NCBI GenBank assembly: GCA_034766995.1
Contig: CM068315.1
Coordinates: forward strand, 40,367,318-40,431,317
Direction of reading: 5' to 3'
DNA: 64,000 nt
Origin: Acanthacorydalis orientalis
Lineage: Eukaryota > Arthropoda > Insecta > Megaloptera > Corydalidae
In this document: positions 38,733-52,214 of the stretch, piece after piece
Layout: every line of letters begins with the position of its first letter
How positions within the stretch are numbered: the stretch's first letter is position 1
The notes under the pieces: generated by a model
Database searches by the model: none
Told to the model about the DNA's origin: nothing
The model's input: only the letters and a program-made list of their open reading frames with translations
Translations under genes and position numbers: made by a program

Positions 38733-39449
38733 CCATATCATTAATAATGATATACTCTAAAAAGTAATATACATTTTCATTATAATCTTAAATTATTTAA
38801 TTAATCCTAAAATTTTATATTCGAGAATAAAATTAAACTCAATCCAATTTTCTCAATAACACACTATTTTAATATATATTAGAACTAACACTGTTTCACC
38901 ATCCTCGAAACGTTATACATTTTGTTCTTTGAATATCAACTCTTTAAGTAAACAATAAAGCTTTCAATTTTCATTAATCCATCTCTTGAAGGAATTTAAA
39001 AGTTGAATAATCTGACCGGAATCATACAAAAATACAGTTATTCTAACCACGAATTTTTTAAATATTTAATATTTACTTATCAGCTATTTGTATTTTTAAC
39101 ATGCCCTTTTCAATATAATCAGAGAATTGATCACATTCTTACTATGCTAAAAAGTTTATCACACACATACATATACACATCAACTCTCCACTCGTCTCTT
39201 TTTAAAGGTTTGCTTATTTGTCGTAGAATCTTCAATTTTCTAAGTGTTTCTCGACATTTGATGCCTTCACATCATCCATCTACCTTTTACATCGGTTTAT
39301 TAACCTCCCTTATCTTCTTGAAAACATTCCATCGTTTTTTGATACTCTATTGTCGTTTATTCGCCACACATCCGCTAGTCATTGGGTAATGTAATTCTTA
39401 TTTTTTCACATTTTCTGTATCCTGGAAAAGTTCTCTTGATTCTTATTCA

Positions 39450-39452
<3 letters not shown>

Positions 39453-39520
<68 letters not shown>
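39453..39520. repeat. (AT)n-(GTAT)n microsatellite
   Basis: About 58 bases of AT followed by GTATGTATGT. Confidence 0.95.
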
Positions 39521-39639
39521 CGTTCACACATCTATCGAGTCATAATAAATCAAATCGCTTTCAACACAAACGTCATTACTCAATTACTGACCAATTGGTT
39601 GTTTGAACTTGTTCCGTAATCAATTTAATCGGCGGCTCT

Positions 39640-40090
39640 AAATTCGGTTACGATTGTAAGCGATACGGTGATTTTGAAACGCGCGCGTAATTTCAAGTCC
39701 GTGACGGTATATAGATGGCATGTGCACGATATGGACGAGCGAGCGAAACGAGGTGCTCTCGCGCGCGCGCTCTTTCGCGTTTGTCCGTCTGTCTGCACGT
39801 GTGACGAAACGACGTTCGTTCCCAGGTCTGTCACTGTGCGGCGTTGCTCGAGTGATTTATGTGTCCCACACAAGAGCGAAAGAAACTAGACACCTCATGT
39901 CAATTTCATGGACGGTGCACACACGTTTTCTTCAGTGCACGTCGATGACTGTAACACGTTCATCTAGAGAGCTGCATCTATTCATATTCTTTTTTCCCGC
40001 TCGTTCTCGTACTTGTGATCTGAATGTTGTGCAGTGAAGAACGAGCCTATTTCGAAACAGTTGCTGCCACCGTTTTATGGTCATGTAAAA
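39640..40090 (+). promoter_or_regulatory. CpG-rich island inside KLF intron 2
   Basis: About 450 bases of unique, GC- and CpG-rich sequence (GCGCGCG near 39680, CGAGCGAGCGAAACGAG near 39735, CGCGCGCGCGC near 39760, many further CpGs) within DNA that is otherwise mostly A and T. A TATATAG at 39708-39714 precedes the densest part. Several overlapping open frames occur (for example 39720-40037 on +), but none resembles a known protein and there is no clear splice logic, so I do not call a CDS. Plausible roles are an internal promoter, an enhancer or a non-coding RNA start; an exapted repeat is also possible. Strand is a guess from the TATA-like motif. Confidence 0.45.
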
Positions 40091-40117
40091 ATGTCTCTAG
40101 AATAATTGAAAATCAAT

Positions 40118-40128
40118 ACATATATATG

Positions 40129-40177
<49 letters not shown>

Positions 40178-40218
40178 GTGTATGTATGCATGTGTATATA
40201 TATGTGTGTATGTATGTG

Positions 40219-40275
<57 letters not shown>
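40118..40275. repeat. (TA)n-(GTAT)n-(TA)n array of about 160 bases
   Basis: Two long TA blocks flank a TGTATGTGTGTATGTATGCA-type block. It directly follows the CpG-rich island. Confidence 0.95.
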
Positions 40276-40277
<2 letters not shown>

Positions 40278-40416
40278 CATTATAAAACTGACACTCAAAA
40301 CTACCCTTATATAGCTTTGTATGTTTTGTAGTGTAAACGAAAATGGCTAGTTATAGTTGATCTTAATTACGTTCTTTCATTTTCAGTTAATGTTCTATTG
40401 CGGAAAATATACATAC

Positions 40417-40431
40417 ATACATGAATACACG

Positions 40432-40513
<82 letters not shown>

Positions 40514-40528
40514 CGTGTATTCATGTAT
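40417..40528. repeat. Large palindrome: 22-base perfect arms around (AT)n
   Basis: The left arm 40417-40438 (containing TGAATACACGCATACAT) and right arm 40507-40528 (containing ATGTATGCGTGTATTCA) are perfect inverted repeats. The 68 bases between them are alternating AT, themselves self-complementary, so the whole 112 bases can form a single hairpin or cruciform. Confidence 0.9.
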
Positions 40529-41150
40529 ACATTACACATCTAGCTAACCCCCAACATTTTTTTCCCAAAATTCCATTCCCACCCTCCTGATAATAAAAGA
40601 GTAAATACATCAAGTATCTCCTTTTTTCAAATTTGATGGGAATGTTAACTGTCAGCCAATCTTTACAATTTCTTAAGCACTCTAGAAATTGATCACTCTC
40701 AAAATAATATTTATTAAAATATGTATTGTAAATATACTCTTTATATATTAAAGACTTGATTTAGTTCTGTAAACCAGTTACAATAGTACCATTCTAATAT
40801 TGTTACATGACAAAATTCGAACGAGCCATGAATAAACTCAATGAAAAATTGTTTAGAATCGAATTTTTCAAATATCTCAGTTCTTTCTAAAACGATATGT
40901 AACGCTAGTATAGAGTAAATCATCGATTTAATATACATGACATTTTTTTATTGAAAAACGATTTACGCATCTACGTGTTATGGTGTAACTGATATGAACT
41001 CGAATTTTCACATATAATGAGTGTGTCCTACCATTCTTAATACTCTACATGTATTTATGTTTTTTTTATCTGTGATGATGACAAATATCTTAATTTATAT
41101 TTTAAAACACAGAATATTACTATTAATTCGTTGACTTCCGCTATCAAATA

Positions 41151-41152
<2 letters not shown>

Positions 41153-41233
<81 letters not shown>
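41153..41233. repeat. (TA)~40 microsatellite
   Basis: About 80 bases of uninterrupted alternating TA. Confidence 0.96.
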
Positions 41234-41236
<3 letters not shown>

Positions 41237-41769
41237 AGATTTAGATAGACTATTATATAACGCTAAGCTAAATGAAACACGCCATATGTTGAATATTGTA
41301 TTCTTCAAGGCAATCCTCCAAACACACTGATGTTAACTTTTACTCCAGTCTACAAAACAAGAATGAGAAAAAGTTTGTTGTCTGTTCGTTAAGTATCAAT
41401 CAAAAAATTTTACATTTTCTTCATTATTTTCTCTGTGCTATTATTTACCTTTTTTCACATATATTTTAAGCTTTAAAAAAATGTCAGCATCTGCTAAGTC
41501 AGGTGATTGCAATAATTTTTATTTCTTTTTTACTAAAACAAATGATGAATAGTTATAGAAGTATGTGCAGAAACACACAAATTAGCAATACACTAAACCT
41601 CATTAATATGCCTAACAATAATGAGTAAGGTTATGACATTCAAAAAAGAACACAGAATACTGTCTAAAAAATGCGAAACTTGACTGAATTTTTAAAAGAA
41701 GTCGAATAAGTACTAGAGCTATTAGAAAAAATACAGAACTGAAAATAAAACTATTTTAAATACCAATAA

Positions 41770-42075
41770 CATTTAAAGAAAGTATAGAAGGAAAATAAGT
41801 TAATATTCCAGCATAACAATGCTGCTAACGATTATTTAGAAAATTTTAAATGAAAATAAAAAATTTATTTCGCACACATCTTGTTAGTTTGATCCGAATC
41901 TGCTGACTTATTTATATTCTCAAAACTCAAAATTAAAAAATAATGTTTTTCCAATGTAGAATATATAAAGGATAAACACTGAAGGCACTAAATACAATTC
42001 AGAACAAGGAATTCAACGAGTGTTTCGGAAACTGAAAAAAACATTATATATCCGTGGACGGATCGAATTGCCACA
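41770..42075 (+). pseudogene. Mariner transposase relic, C-terminal part
   Basis: Reading + with frameshifts gives a decayed catalytic block (QHNNAANDYLEN, compare HDNAPxH), then LIRICxL.. with ADLFIFSKLKIKK (compare PDLAPCDFFLFPKLK), then ALNTIQNKEFNECFGN and KKHYISVDG (compare the family's tail ALKAIPxxEFQKCFxxWxKRWxKCIxxxG). Multiple stops. Ends CAAGTTCCCCATCCCTG (complement CAGGGATGGGGAACTTG), wording also seen at ends of some hAT elements, so a second repeat may abut. No N-terminal part recognised. Confidence 0.55.
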
Positions 42076-42363
42076 AGTTCCCCATCCCTGATTTAGACGA
42101 TACTACATTTTTCAAGGCTTATACTTCAAATCATTTTAAAATAAATAGTAATATGCGTAAATAGTTTAATACACAAACGCACACATGTGCGTGTGTGTTT
42201 TGTGCAAAAAATAACATTTATAAATTCCCTCTTGAATCCGAATACATTTATCTCAAGGCCTTGCAATCATTCTAGTCACTAATTTAATCGATGTATTGCG
42301 ATACACACAATTGAATAAAAAATGTATAAACGTTATTCATTGAACATAAAATCATGGTATACA

Positions 42364-42366
<3 letters not shown>

Positions 42367-42419
<53 letters not shown>
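42367..42419. repeat. (AT)~26 microsatellite
   Basis: Uninterrupted alternating AT. It is followed by a less AT-rich unique patch (42420-42640) with no recognised function. Confidence 0.95.
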
Positions 42420-42422
<3 letters not shown>

Positions 42423-43091
42423 ACATATTGTTGATGTATGTACGCAACGTCAGCGTATTTATCGTATGCTGAGTCACGCAACCAAATGAGGTAGTCTTGC
42501 ACATATTTAATGTAATTACAGAATAATCGTTTCGATTCATGTTGTACCGCCATTGTTGCCGGAATTCGTATTTGGCGCCTTTGATAACGTAACTCATACT
42601 TTCGCGTATTGAACATACATACCGACAAAATGAAACAGCATATAAGAAACCTTAGATCCCATGTATTGTATACATAGGACGCGTAAAAGCTGTGAATAGT
42701 TAGACAAGTTTCATATTTGGCCTCATGAATACTGGCCTAGTTAAAGATATATTGTTTTAGAATAGATACATCTCTTAATACAAAAACATCTTTTTGCTAT
42801 TTAATTCACATGTTCAAGCCAAAATGTGTTAGTTGCTCAATTCTTTCCTCAATGTTTTTTTGTGGTACAAAGGTCCGACTGTCTAGAATTTTTATAAATC
42901 TCTTTGAAATATAAACTTGTAATTATTATAAAGTATTTAAGTTTAACGTACAGTAAGGACGACTATGTTTAAAAAATATGCCAAACATTCAAGAATGAGT
43001 ACGCCTATGACAGAATTAATTTAAAACAAACGTATTTATTTACCTTTTAAAATTATGACTGAAAAATCAAATTAATAAAAATATCTTCTAG

Positions 43092-43125
<34 letters not shown>

Positions 43126-43458
43126 TTTAATGTTTTTTTAACTAATCCCGAGATGAAAAATATTGAGAGAATAATTTAAAATGTATAGCTATCAATTAAT
43201 GATATTATTACAAAAAGTTTAAATGAATAATTATCTATAACAAGATATTATTCTAATTTTCTCTAACTATTTCTACTCATGCAATCGATAATAGTTAAAA
43301 TTGACCATCATTTTTGTTATTAATTAATTTCAAATTTAGAGCGCAAGATAGTAAAAATAAAATAGCACAAATAAGCATGTACGAGTTAATTGAAATAAAA
43401 TTTTGAATATTTTTATTTACAAAATTTCATTAGATCCAACACAAATAAATACAATTTA

Positions 43459-43911
43459 TGTTTTCACAAACGAATTTTTCATTCGCTCCGCAAACTATAA
43501 AAAAAATTCTAATCAAATCTTAGCGCTTTAACAATGATGGCATTGATATCGAAATATGCATAACCAGGAATCAAAAATTTATCAATAATCAATCATTGAA
43601 CAGTTTTGATCAGAAAAGGTTTTTGTTTTGTGCAATAAATGAGAAATTCATTTTTGAAAGTGAATTTAAGCACAGTATCAAAACAAGATGTTGATTATTG
43701 ATCATTTTTAATTCTTCCTTATGAGCATTTCGATTGACAAATCTTTTTGTGGTTCACAAAATATGAACAGGTATCGTAAAATTAGAAGTAGATTCAATCA
43801 GTGAGACGTCATTGCATTTTTTTGTATTTTAACATGTTGAGAATGATGGCATCATTTCCAAAATTATGATAAGCGATAATCTAATTGTGAAAATGGATCT
43901 AGCCACACACT
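43459..43911. mobile_element. Two adjacent F1 copies next to the last KLF exon
   Basis: Copy 1 (43459-43677): a short left arm (CACAAACGAATTTTTCATTC) and a well-preserved right arm (TCAATAATCAATCATTGAAC, TGAAAGTGAATTTAAGCACA). Copy 2 (43690-43911): left inner arm (TTGATTATTGATCATTTTTA, TTATGAGCATTTCGATTGAC) and right arm (GAATGATGGCATCATTTCCA, AAATGGATCTAGCCACACAC). The second ends 43 bases before the terminal exon, so it occupies the branch-point region. Confidence 0.6.
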
Positions 43912-43913
43912 GA

Positions 43914-44126
<213 letters not shown>

Positions 44127-44266
44127 CAGTACCATCTGGCGACAATTGTCGCAGTCGTTAGCCAAGACGCTCACCATTATGCACAGATAAGGTTTTTTCT
44201 TTCCGATAATAATACAATGTCGTGGACATTTTAGTTTCAAAAATGTTTTATTACCACAATAATAAA
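44127..44266 (+). promoter_or_regulatory. Candidate 3' UTR and polyadenylation signal of the KLF gene
   Basis: After the stop, the first AATAAA hexamer is at 44261-44266, followed by a T/GT-rich stretch (about 44271-44310) typical of a downstream element. This would give a short 3' UTR of about 150-170 bases. Many other AATAAA hexamers occur further downstream in this AT-rich DNA, so a longer 3' UTR cannot be excluded. Confidence 0.45.
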
Positions 44267-44325
44267 ACGAATTTGTTGATCGTTTCATTTTTGTATTTTA
44301 TGTTATTATAAATTGGCCAGTCTAA

Positions 44326-44354
44326 CATATATATACATATATACATATTTATAC

Positions 44355-44419
<65 letters not shown>
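44326..44419. repeat. (AT)n array with ACATAT interruptions
   Basis: About 94 bases, starting about 60 bases after the candidate polyadenylation signal. Confidence 0.95.
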
Positions 44420-44420
<1 letters not shown>

Positions 44421-45600
44421 CGTAATTATTATATAAACTATTAATAATGGCTGTTAATTATTTGCGATGAAACGATATCTCCTAAATGTAAAATATTCTT
44501 TCAAACTTATGCAGATACTATTTAATATTAAGAAAACGTTGGAATCATAAATATATGTTACTTTATATATGGAACTTAAGTATTATATATAGTGAGACGG
44601 AAGGGAAGCGAGCGAGAGAGAACATCTTTTAGAAATGATCAATAATACATAAAGAAAATAAAACTAATTTCAGTTATGTAACACTTAATTTTTTTAAATG
44701 TATAAACTTTTTGGAAAATTAAAATTTTACTTTATTAATAATTGTCAGATAATGAATGACTTATTGTTGGTTTCTTTTTAATATATTTTTTTCAAAATTT
44801 AAAACATTAATTAAGAAGTATATCAGTTGATTGGATTGCAGTTCAAAACCCGACACAGCTTTAATAAATAAAACGAAATATACAAGAATTTCTATAAAAT
44901 ATAATTGGTTTTCATTCTCACTCTCTCTTGTTATTTTAATCAATAAATAGGTCATTTAAATTTAAACATTTCGGTTTCGTCAAGTTGAAATCAGGACATT
45001 TTTATAATGAAAAGTTACTCAATAATAGGTAATGTTAGTAATAAATTTAGAAAAAGATTGAAAGAGAATGCTGATCGGAAAATCTGAAAAGATCATCAAA
45101 AAAATGTGTATTTAATAGAGTTATAGTTATTACTTATGTCACTTACTACATCTTCTATTGTTAGGAACAAATATACACAAATTTCAAATTTAGTCTACTT
45201 TTTCATCAACGTCGAGTTCATCTTTAAACAAATTAATATAATTACTGTGTATTTCCTTCTAAGTCCTTGTAAACGTTGAAAAAAGACATGTACATTTATT
45301 AATATGTCGTGATTTCCTTCTAAACTAATTAGATTTGGCCAAGCTTAACTGTAGATTCAATACTGTCATTTTTTTAAATGGAGACTAAATTTATTTTATT
45401 TCAAACTACTTGTGATCAACTAGTTGAACACCGATTTCAACGCAATTTTAATTTAATTTATCAAATTATAAATCCATTCCTTAACTTCATACTTAACCCA
45501 ATAAATACTATGAAATAGAGAAATGAACGATATAAAAACAACATATCTTACTATCATATTTTATATAAATTTGGAACAAAATAATTTATTAGCTCGATTG

Positions 45601-45657
<57 letters not shown>
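45601..45657. repeat. (TA)~28 microsatellite
   Basis: Uninterrupted alternating TA. Confidence 0.95.
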
Positions 45658-45660
<3 letters not shown>

Positions 45661-46876
45661 GAGCTTATCTTACAGAACATAAAGATAATAGCATTCAAAA
45701 AAAGTGGAGCCATTAATATAAAAGCAGGCACGCACAAAGATGAGAAACGGTCTATTCGAAGGCATAGAATCATCATCGCTTATCAATTTTCTTTCATTCT
45801 CCAGTATTTATTCACCGTTTTTTCGTTTCAAGGAAAACTACAATTCACGCAGAGTAGAGTACTACATATATGAATATGTATTTTATGAACTTACACAAAG
45901 ATTACATCTCTTTGCAAACGGTACAATAATCACATAAGATATAAATCATTCCTTTCATAATGTGATTCAAAGTAATCTAGTTTTCGCTTTGTGTGTATCC
46001 AAATGCTTTCACAACACACACATATACAAGGGCATTGACAACTACCATTTAATTATTTATTAGTATTGTTGTCATTATTTATTACCGTTTACTTCAATTA
46101 GGAATTTTTGTGTTATTCTCTTCCTGTTACTAAAAATAGATCGTGTGTGTTTTTTTTTATCGAACGCTAGTGAAAAAACTGTAATGTTTTTATTTACAAA
46201 CTGAAATGGTCGGTAATTATACGTTTCTCTCTTAATACCAAATCACATGTACAAGTTAATTAAAATAGCAATTATTAATTTCATTATTGCAAATGTGGAA
46301 CATTCTCTACGCTTTCAGTTTCAATTATGACAATTACTTATTTATAAATACAATATTTTAGCTATACACATGTTTTAAAAAGATTCGTATAATCCGTTTC
46401 TCTAATTTTTTTTCTTTCATAATTTCAATTCAGTAAATATTCATTCTCATCATCTTTATTTTAAAAAGATCATTATAATCAATAAGTAATACGTTTATTA
46501 AATATTAGTAATTAACAGCAACCTGAAGGAAAGGACATAAATTGAAATATCTAAATCACTACAGGGGTACATATAGGTGTTCACCGTACTGCACTGGCTG
46601 ACATCTACCATTTTACAGATATAGAATTGACAGATGGACACACTTTATCAGACTTGTGACTCTCTTTGTATTCGTAGTTGTTTGGTATAAGCCCAAAAAG
46701 AAATTTTTACATTTAATGACTTCTGTCTGAACACCGACGATATATTCAAATGTTAATCTGTCACTGTAACGATTTAAATAGGCATTTTTGCTTCCCAATA
46801 AGTAACGTTTCGTTAAGTGAAATTTAATCTTTAAGTATCTGTGAAGCATTTTAACGCTTCTTAAGTAAACAATTTA

Positions 46877-46883
<7 letters not shown>

Positions 46884-46933
<50 letters not shown>

Positions 46934-46944
46934 CATATATATAT
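46884..46944. repeat. (AT)n microsatellite
   Basis: About 60 bases with one ACATACA interruption. Confidence 0.95.
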
Positions 46945-47195
46945 AATAAAGTATGTCCATTTTAATAAATAAAAAAAAAACGAAAAATATGAATTAAAAC
47001 GTATAGTAAGTAACACTAATATTATTGTTGCATACGATTAATACAAAAATTATTAAACTCTGTACTTTATAGCACTATACTACATTTGAATTCTGAAATC
47101 TACTGAATTGGTCTATTTTCTTACACATCTTTATTACATCAATTATACATTTTTTTCTTAACCTTTTTATACATTTGAGTTCCAATTTATAAAGT

Positions 47196-47230
47196 ATCTC
47201 TCTCTCTCTCTCGTTCTGTGGGTGTTCATT

Positions 47231-47307
<77 letters not shown>

Positions 47308-47351
47308 ATATTATATATATATATATTATAAATATATATGTATATATATAA
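47196..47351. repeat. (CT)n-(AT)n compound array
   Basis: Two CT runs (CTCTCTCTCTCTCTC, then again after a TGGGTGTTCATT spacer), followed by AT with repeated TTATA phase slips. Confidence 0.93.
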
Positions 47352-47956
47352 TATTAAGTTCCATTAATAAGATAGTATCTGCATATAAGTAAATGAATAA
47401 TGACAATATATACATATATATAAATAAATATTTAAAAAAATGAAAAACTTTAAAAATATATATAAATATAAAAGTCGTTCTTTAACATTCCTATTAGAAT
47501 TGTTACACTCGATAGTAAAATATTAGTTTAAATGTATGTATGGAGTAGTAGTTTTTTTTAATTATATCAGTTATTTTTATTTAATTAAACTAATGCGTTT
47601 TAGAACACATTTTTGACATGGTGCCAGTAATAAAAGTCTAGTATACTACAGAGTAGTTTTAATTAGTTAAATATTCAAGTAACGAATAATGAAGAAAAGT
47701 ACAGTGTAAATGAATAACTTCTCTAGGTCTATTACTTTGTTTACTTTCTTGATTTTTTTCCATCGTAAGCTCAATACATAAATTATATTAGGTTCGATCT
47801 AATAATCTATATTATTTCGATGAGAAATCATATATAATTTTCTCACGTAATTAATGAATGATTTTGAATTGGATTATTTGTTAATAACTGTTTATTGCAT
47901 ATTTATTTATCGTAATTTATATCAATCTAAAAATGTCTGAGATATAATTTTATATA

Positions 47957-47957
47957 A

Positions 47958-48048
<91 letters not shown>
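47957..48048. repeat. (TA)~45 microsatellite
   Basis: About 90 bases of uninterrupted TA, among the longest pure tracts here. Confidence 0.96.
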
Positions 48049-48049
<1 letters not shown>

Positions 48050-48261
48050 CAGACATCATAAAAGAAGGGCATATTAACCATTTTTTGGTAGTTATTTTAT
48101 AGTCTACATCAGTTTTTATCCCTGATTTACATATTATATAATAACAGAGGAAAATATAAATCTTGATGCTAGATTTACTATTCTTTAAGCATTTTAATTA
48201 TAAAAACAATTTCAAAAACTTGTATCAATTTTTTTCGTTCATTTATTCATTTGATGTGCAT

Positions 48262-48263
<2 letters not shown>

Positions 48264-48332
<69 letters not shown>
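48264..48332. repeat. (AT)~34 microsatellite
   Basis: Uninterrupted alternating AT. Confidence 0.96.
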
Positions 48333-48335
<3 letters not shown>

Positions 48336-49238
48336 CGTAACAGTCATTGAAGTTTTTTTTATTGAAGCTATTTATTAAAAATCAATGCATTAATTTTCAA
48401 GTATTAGTTCAAGAAGAATTTTTTTTATAATAAATAATAAGAAAAATGCATCAAGCAGATGTATGCCAATCTTCACAAAATTTGAAATGAAAACAAAACC
48501 TTCCACAACAATTCTGTCACCCGATAGTAATTTCGAACATTTATTCTGTACTATATTGAACTAAATACTATATATTACATTACTGGAAACTCTGACATGA
48601 AATTGGTGTCATATAACACTAGCACATCTCTCGGGTTAATATGACAATATGATCAGCTAAACTCACATTTATTTATACACAATTTTTCACAACCAAAACC
48701 AACCAATCATTGTATTTCCTTTAATAAAGATTTAAAAAATTATTCATGATAATATGGTAATGAAAAAAAATAAAAAACGCTGGAATAGAGTTACTCCGAA
48801 CACAACACTTATTATAGAGCTATAAAAAAATAAAATAAAATACGATAATTTTATAGCACGTACGCATAACTTAAAATTAAAAACAACAATTTATAATTAA
48901 GTACTCTATATTAATACAATTTTATAGTTGGAAATATAAAGCAAAAATGCAAAATGGAAATATATTTAGTTACTTATATAGGGGGATTTTATAGAACTCT
49001 TTCTTGAAATATTCATTACAAAATATTGGTTTTCTTATCAATTATTACTTTATTACTAATGATATAAACACATTCAGTACAGTTGTATTTAATGAAATAG
49101 TAAATTTAAAATTATAGGTTTTAAACAAAAATCAACTCAAGCCAATCGGTAGCCCTGAAAATATGCTGTTTCTCATTTGTAGGGTAAATGTCAAGTTTCC
49201 CATATTGTAGTATATAGTATTTACTTGAACTAATTAGA

Positions 49239-49240
<2 letters not shown>

Positions 49241-49288
<48 letters not shown>

Positions 49289-49306
49289 TTATATATATTT
49301 ATATAG
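49241..49306. repeat. (AT)n with TTTATATA units
   Basis: Alternating AT that degrades into TTTATATATA repeats. Similar tracts are at 49487-49532 and 49882-49913. Confidence 0.93.
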
Positions 49307-49483
49307 AGAATTATAGTTTTGATTATTCATTAGATTTATAAACACCAATCATTATAGAGTAGAGTTATTATTCAAACAATATTTTAAAATAGCATTAGTG
49401 CAGTAATTATTATCCAGAACGAAGTTTAAAAAAATGTTTTTATAATTTATACCTTACAGATATTTTTAAATCAATTTAATATA

Positions 49484-49532
<49 letters not shown>

Positions 49533-49881
49533 GTTTGTATTTACAATTTTTACATATTTATATATGATTTCTTTGAGACTATTTATTTAAAGTATCTCGA
49601 TTATAAAAAAGGTCTCTAATTGTACAAAATTTCGAACGGTATACTTTAAATTTTTTAACAGATTACGTGAGACTATTATAACTAAATGAAACACACTCTA
49701 TTTTTATATATCATAAATGAATTGCAAAGTTAATATATTTCATAGATAATAAATAAAACGCTCACATAAAAGATAACATTAATGTTTATACTTGAATGCT
49801 TTGTTGTGAATTTTATTAAATTTTAATATTCATAACCATGTAGAATCTACCTTTAATTAAACTTGTTTTTAAAATAAAATA

Positions 49882-49916
<35 letters not shown>

Positions 49917-50232
49917 TGTATAAATTATTCCAATGTGATTAATAAATTTTAAAAAAAAGACATCCAAAATCCTAGTTTCGTTCCTTAAAAAAACAATCAA
50001 TAATAAATCAGTCTGAATTAATCGTGTTAGTAATCGCATTTAATTTCTAAAAATTGTCAAGAAAATACTTGACTATTTTTTTTCAAGAAACTCAAAAATC
50101 ATCTATCTATAAAATATTTAAGATTTACGGTAATTTTTTAAATAATATTAATGTTGAATGTTTGAATATTTAATAAAATTTATCAGCGTTGTTTCATATA
50201 AGCATTTATGTAATTGTGAATGATAAGTTTTG

Positions 50233-50325
50233 GCGCAGTGACCAAATCCACTTTCACAAACGAATTTTTCAATTTTTGTGGTTTATGAAGCGAGTGAAAA
50301 ATTCATTTATGAAAATAATTAAGCA
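50233..50325. repeat. Miniature F1: arms joined without a centre
   Basis: GCAGTGACCAAATCCACTTT, then CGAATTTTTC, meets the inverted arm (GAGTGAAAAATTCATTTATG) after about 20 bases. Only the outermost 40-45 bases of each terminus remain, giving a simple hairpin of about 93 bases. Confidence 0.6.
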
Positions 50326-51814
50326 TGATTTTCTAAAAATTCCATCTATTCAATTTAATATATTGAAGAGATAAATGACTTAAATAATCAATTTAATTAT
50401 AGCAATCGTAAACAGTTTCGTATTTAAAACATGTTATAGGTTTGGGAATGTTTGATTTTTAAATTCTTATAATGGTAACATCAGTATATACAAGACTTAA
50501 TTTTTTCTATTTAACACAATTATGGATTAACCGTTTACATTCGATAATCAGTTCATACTGACATACTAATAACTTAATATTAAATTCGTCACTAAACACA
50601 CGATTTAAAATATGCAGTTAAACAAAATTACTAATCGTAAAAACTGTAATCGTAATTGTAATTAATTTATTTATTCATTGAAAATCGTCATCAAAGTTCT
50701 TATTTTCTAGGTATTTCGAAAATATCAGTCGAGTGCAAATGCATTTCTTTAAAGTGTTTTAATCGACTGTTCTTGATTCCTTAGTTTCAATTTGATCATT
50801 TCATTCAAGAAGAGTAATCTCAATGATTGTAATGAAATAAATTTAAATAATACGTACACAGGGAAGCTAATCTCGTGTACAGAAAAGTAATTTATTACAA
50901 AAAATAATAATTATCAATCCAATGTATCAATTACTGCAATCCAATAATTGAAAATATAACAATCAATGATCTATTAAGATCTGACATTGAAGTGCAGAAT
51001 ATTAAATATTTCTTATTTTAGACTACCACAGAATGTATATATTATTTATAATTTTTACCCGGACCTTTATCATGATGAATTACTAACATTTATGAGAAAC
51101 GTGAGTGTGTTTCTCGATTTAAAATGTTCCCTATTATATTCAAACAACTGAGTCTGAAACATTTCAATGTAATTATACTTTTTTTGTGTGTATGTTTTTA
51201 ATATAATAGTACGACAGTTCGCTTCTTTGGAAATTGGGCATTATGTGAACAAAATAAAAAAAATTACGTGCCTTACACTTGGGGTGCTTTTTCTAGTTAT
51301 ACTATTTAGAGTTTTTTGCCAGTAATAAATATATTTCTTATAGTTCGTAGGCATATAATGTTGATATTTATATAAAATAGTAGATGAGAAACGAAGACGA
51401 CTTGTGTGAATATATCTGTATTAAAATCGATTGATTTTGATGTAATAACTATGGTCAGTAGAAATGGTCAGTTTATTTTTTATTCCGTAAATGTTTTTTT
51501 TTTAAATATTATAAATATATTATTATTATTATTACTATTATTTTATGAATATGTAACGAAAAATAATGCCAATTGAGGGGCCAGTATATTATAGATAAAT
51601 AAATATTTCATTTTTAGTATTTTCTTTCTTATAATTAATCGTAAAGGATCTCTCATTTTGTTTTGATTTTTTTTTTTTAATACATGAGTTCGTTAATATG
51701 GGTATGTTGTGTAGAAGAGATTTACAATTACTATATGTTGTGGTTTAATGAAATTAATTATGGTACCATTTTAAGTTTCTCAATTCATTGAATGATTTAT
51801 TAATGGTTGAAAAG

Positions 51815-51818
<4 letters not shown>

Positions 51819-51866
<48 letters not shown>
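51819..51866. repeat. (AT)~24 microsatellite
   Basis: Uninterrupted alternating AT. Confidence 0.95.
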
Positions 51867-51868
<2 letters not shown>

Positions 51869-52152
51869 GATCCGATACTAAACTAAAAACAATAATATTA
51901 TATTTTAAAAAAATGAAGTTATATATATAAAAATGTTATATATCTAATATGTTGCTCTATTTTAAATAAAAATTATTATGAATGTTGATATGATTTTCAG
52001 TACATAATGAATGCATTTTTTATATAAAGTATAATAACAGATATAACAAAAATGATACTAAATTGTGGCGGAACTGATTCATGTTAAATCCTATTAAAAG
52101 AATTGGTTTCATAAAAAGTCGACAATAATCACACATGAAAATCATGGTAAGT

Positions 52153-52153
<1 letters not shown>

Positions 52154-52211
<58 letters not shown>
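52154..52211. repeat. (CA)n-(TA)n microsatellite
   Basis: CACACACACACA followed by about 45 bases of TA. Confidence 0.95.

Positions 52212-52214
<3 letters not shown>

Noticed and set aside
39720..40037. 105-codon open frame in the CpG-rich island
   Set aside because: GC-rich DNA lacks stops in several frames at once, and competing frames on both strands are equally open. No domain is recognisable.
42490..42505. TGAGGTAGT, the first bases of let-7
   Set aside because: The match stops after nine bases, and no complementary arm is found nearby to make a precursor hairpin.
46613..46849. 78-codon minus-strand open frame
   Set aside because: No known motif and no neighbouring exon; composition is compatible with unique non-coding DNA.
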